Below, in pieces: positions 4,518-5,672 of a stretch of 5,672 nucleotides of DNA (position 1 is the stretch's first letter; each line of letters begins with the position of its first letter). Both the position numbers and the translations under genes were made by a program. This DNA is from JAUWCW01 sp030609125 [NCBI: Candidatus Rokuibacteriota bacterium] (GTDB taxonomy: Bacteria; JAUVQV01), in assembly GCA_030609125.1 (NCBI GenBank), contig JAUWCW010000150.1, forward strand, positions 1-5,672. The letters are read 5' to 3'. A model generated the notes under the pieces. That model did no database searches, was not told the origin of the DNA, and saw nothing but the letters and a program-made list of their open reading frames with translations.

Positions 4518-5672
4518 TTGAAAAGAATCCGGCTGCCGAGATCGCTGAAGTTCAAGGTCGTGTTCCACCTTTCCGTCGGCCTCACTGTCGCCGTCGCACT
4601 CTTCACGGTCCTCATAACACGGCACCAGCGGAAACAGCTCTTTCAGGAAGCGGTCAGGTCCGTCCATCAACTCTCGGAGGTCATCACCAAGAGCACCCGT
4701 TTTGCCATGCTCCAGAACCAGCGGTCCACGGTCTACCGGATCATCAAGGACGTGGGCAACCAGGAAGGCATCGAGAGAGTCAGGGTGCTCAGCAAGGACG
4801 GGATGATCATACACTCAACCTTCCTCCCCGAAATAGCCACCAAGGTGGACAGGGAGGCCGAAGCATGCTACCGCTGCCACGACGGCGAAGGAGCACCGAA
4901 CGCCCCTTCTCTCACGAGCAACTTCTGGACATACAGAGCCCGCGACGGCGACCGCTTCCTCGGCCACATGGATGTCATCCGCAATGAGCCGTCATGCTAT
5001 GAGAATACCTTGTGTCACGCCCATTCGGAGGACCAGAAGGTGCTGGGGGTACTTGAGATCACCTACTCTCTCGCCGGGATCGACCGGACGCTCAGGCAGG
5101 ACTCGATCACCATCGCCGGCTTTTCCATCGGGTTCGTGATCGCAGCCGCCCTTTTCGTGGGGCTCTTCATCCAGCGCATGATTTACATTCCATTGAAAGA
5201 CCTGGAAATGGGATCCAAGCGCCTTTCCGCAGGAAACCTGAGAGAGCTGATCCCCGTGCGGAGCAGGGACGAATTCGGCCACCTCGCCTCGTCCTTCAAC
5301 GGGATGATGCTGGCTCTTCGCAGTTCCGAGCTGGAACTGCAGGAGTGGAACCGGACGCTGGAGCTGAAAGTCGAAAAGAAGACCGGCGAGCTGCAAATCG
5401 CCGAGGCCAAGGCGGCGCATGCCGAGAAGCTGGCTTCCGTGGGTCTTCTGGCGGCCGGCATCGCTCATGAGCTGAACAGCCCCCTTACCGGGATCCTCAC
5501 GTTCTCGCATATCCTGCGGAAAAAGATGAGCGCTGAAAGCCAGGAGGCCCAGGACCTCGACCTGGTCGACATCGAGGAGCCGGCGCCCGAGTTGCTGATC
5601 GCGCGCGCCCGCGCGGCCGAGGAGGCGGCGCGCGCGGTTCCGGGCATCACGAATTCGGAAGGCGCCGATGCG
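4518..5672 (+). CDS. Sensor histidine kinase with periplasmic c-type-heme-like domain, partial; C-terminal end abnormal
   Basis: Starting at TTG 4518 the frame stays open for 385 codons to the window edge. Layout: membrane segment at about 14-33; periplasmic domain 34-195; second membrane segment at about 197-219; HAMP at about 220-270; coiled coil 271-305; HisKA from about 305 with phospho-acceptor H317 in GIAHELNSPLTG. The periplasmic part carries CYRCH at 117-121, a c-type heme motif, and C160-x5-C166-H167-x-H169 followed by QKVLGVLEI. This paired-CH module is known to me from kinases of Nitrospirota and Deltaproteobacteria. Heme, iron or redox sensing is inferred. The upstream ATG at 4476 is in frame but has no ribosome site, whereas TTG has AAGGAGG. 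From about residue 346-351 the sequence no longer fits a kinase and resembles PmbA/TldE (see the separate entry), so the H-box helices are cut and the HATPase domain is absent. The signal domains are confidently called. The 3' part is probably not native. Confidence 0.88.
   Translation, partial: MKRIRLPRSLKFKVVFHLSVGLTVAVALFTVLITRHQRKQLFQEAVRSVHQLSEVITKSTRFAMLQNQRSTVYRIIKDVGNQEGIERVRVLSKDGMIIHSTFLPEIATKVDREAEACYRCHDGEGAPNAPSLTSNFWTYRARDGDRFLGHMDVIRNEPSCYENTLCHAHSEDQKVLGVLEITYSLAGIDRTLRQDSITIAGFSIGFVIAAALFVGLFIQRMIYIPLKDLEMGSKRLSAGNLRELIPVRSRDEFGHLASSFNGMMLALRSSELELQEWNRTLELKVEKKTGELQIAEAKAAHAEKLASVGLLAAGIAHELNSPLTGILTFSHILRKKMSAESQEAQDLDLVDIEEPAPELLIARARAAEEAARAVPGITNSEGADA
5568..5672 (+). 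other. PmbA/TldE-like segment joined in frame to the histidine kinase (suspected chimeric end)
   Basis: In the kinase frame, codons 351-385 read as a stretch containing RARAAEEAARAVPG and ending in ITNSEGADA. This resembles the internal (E/A)xAxAVPGVTNSEGA region of PmbA/TldE, the partner subunit of the TldD/TldE metalloprotease, as I recall it from alphaproteobacterial members. It is not the N-terminus of that family, so no natural gene start is present. The DLDLV at 346-350 (5553-5567) would fit either protein, so the join lies somewhere in about 5553-5570. By hand count GC is about 59% in 5461-5570 and about 75% in 5571-5672. A composition change exactly at a change of protein family favours an assembly or cloning chimera. 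A genuine recombination is possible. Confidence 0.7.

Noticed and set aside
4415-4987. A 190-codon plus-strand frame overlapping the start of the kinase
   Set aside because: It begins inside the promoter -35 box, lies in another frame of the kinase gene and has the composition of a shadow frame. The kinase frame carries recognisable membrane, heme, HAMP and HisKA parts.
4992-5510. A 172-codon minus-strand open frame opposite the kinase
   Set aside because: It is antisense to the HAMP and HisKA coding region and has no motif or ribosome site of its own.
5565-5570. GTCGAC (a SalI site) at the suspected chimeric join, as a sign of cloning
   Set aside because: A 6-bp site is expected by chance in GC-rich DNA, and no vector or linker sequence is visible. 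It does not by itself decide between an assembly and a cloning artefact.

Overview
The window reads as a piece of a GC-rich (about 60-65% by eye), Gram-negative bacterial chromosome that carries Kdo/lipid A genes. The type of sensor kinase on the right (a periplasmic CxxCH plus CHxH module, then HAMP and HisKA) is one I associate with Nitrospirota and Deltaproteobacteria (Desulfobacterota), so a member of those groups is the best guess. The lineage is inferred and not proven. Both ends run out inside genes, so this could be a short contig.

Minus strand, about 4390 down to 1: one compact lipopolysaccharide operon read right to left. Its order is a DUF374-type lysophospholipid acyltransferase, waaA (Kdo transferase), lpxK (lipid A 4'-kinase), an LpxL/HtrB-family late acyltransferase, and a membrane methyltransferase of the isoprenylcysteine/phospholipid methyltransferase type that runs off the left edge. 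All four gene junctions are 4-nt stop/start overlaps (TGA inside ATGA or GTGA), which points to translational coupling. LpxK adds the 4'-phosphate to the tetra-acyl disaccharide, WaaA adds Kdo to lipid IVA, and the LpxL homologue adds a secondary acyl chain. The DUF374 protein and the methyltransferase have less certain substrates.

4321-4517: a short divergent intergenic region. It holds a near-consensus sigma70 promoter facing right (TTGACA, 16-nt spacer, TACAAT), a weaker but well-spaced promoter facing left into the LPS operon (TTCACG, 17-nt spacer, TATACT), and a perfect tandem 10-bp repeat between the two -35 boxes.

Plus strand, 4518 to the right edge: a membrane sensor histidine kinase with a probable periplasmic c-type heme domain, starting at TTG behind a strong AAGGAGG. 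Shortly after its phospho-acceptor histidine motif the protein stops looking like a kinase. The last 35-40 codons read as an internal segment of a PmbA/TldE-type protein, with a jump in GC content. This is most likely a chimeric contig end (or, less likely, a real recombination) and not a functional fusion.

I found no RNA genes, mobile elements, CRISPR arrays or convincing terminators. The operon itself is conventional. The points worth a second look are the divergent control region, the heme-type sensor next to an LPS operon, and the abnormal right end.
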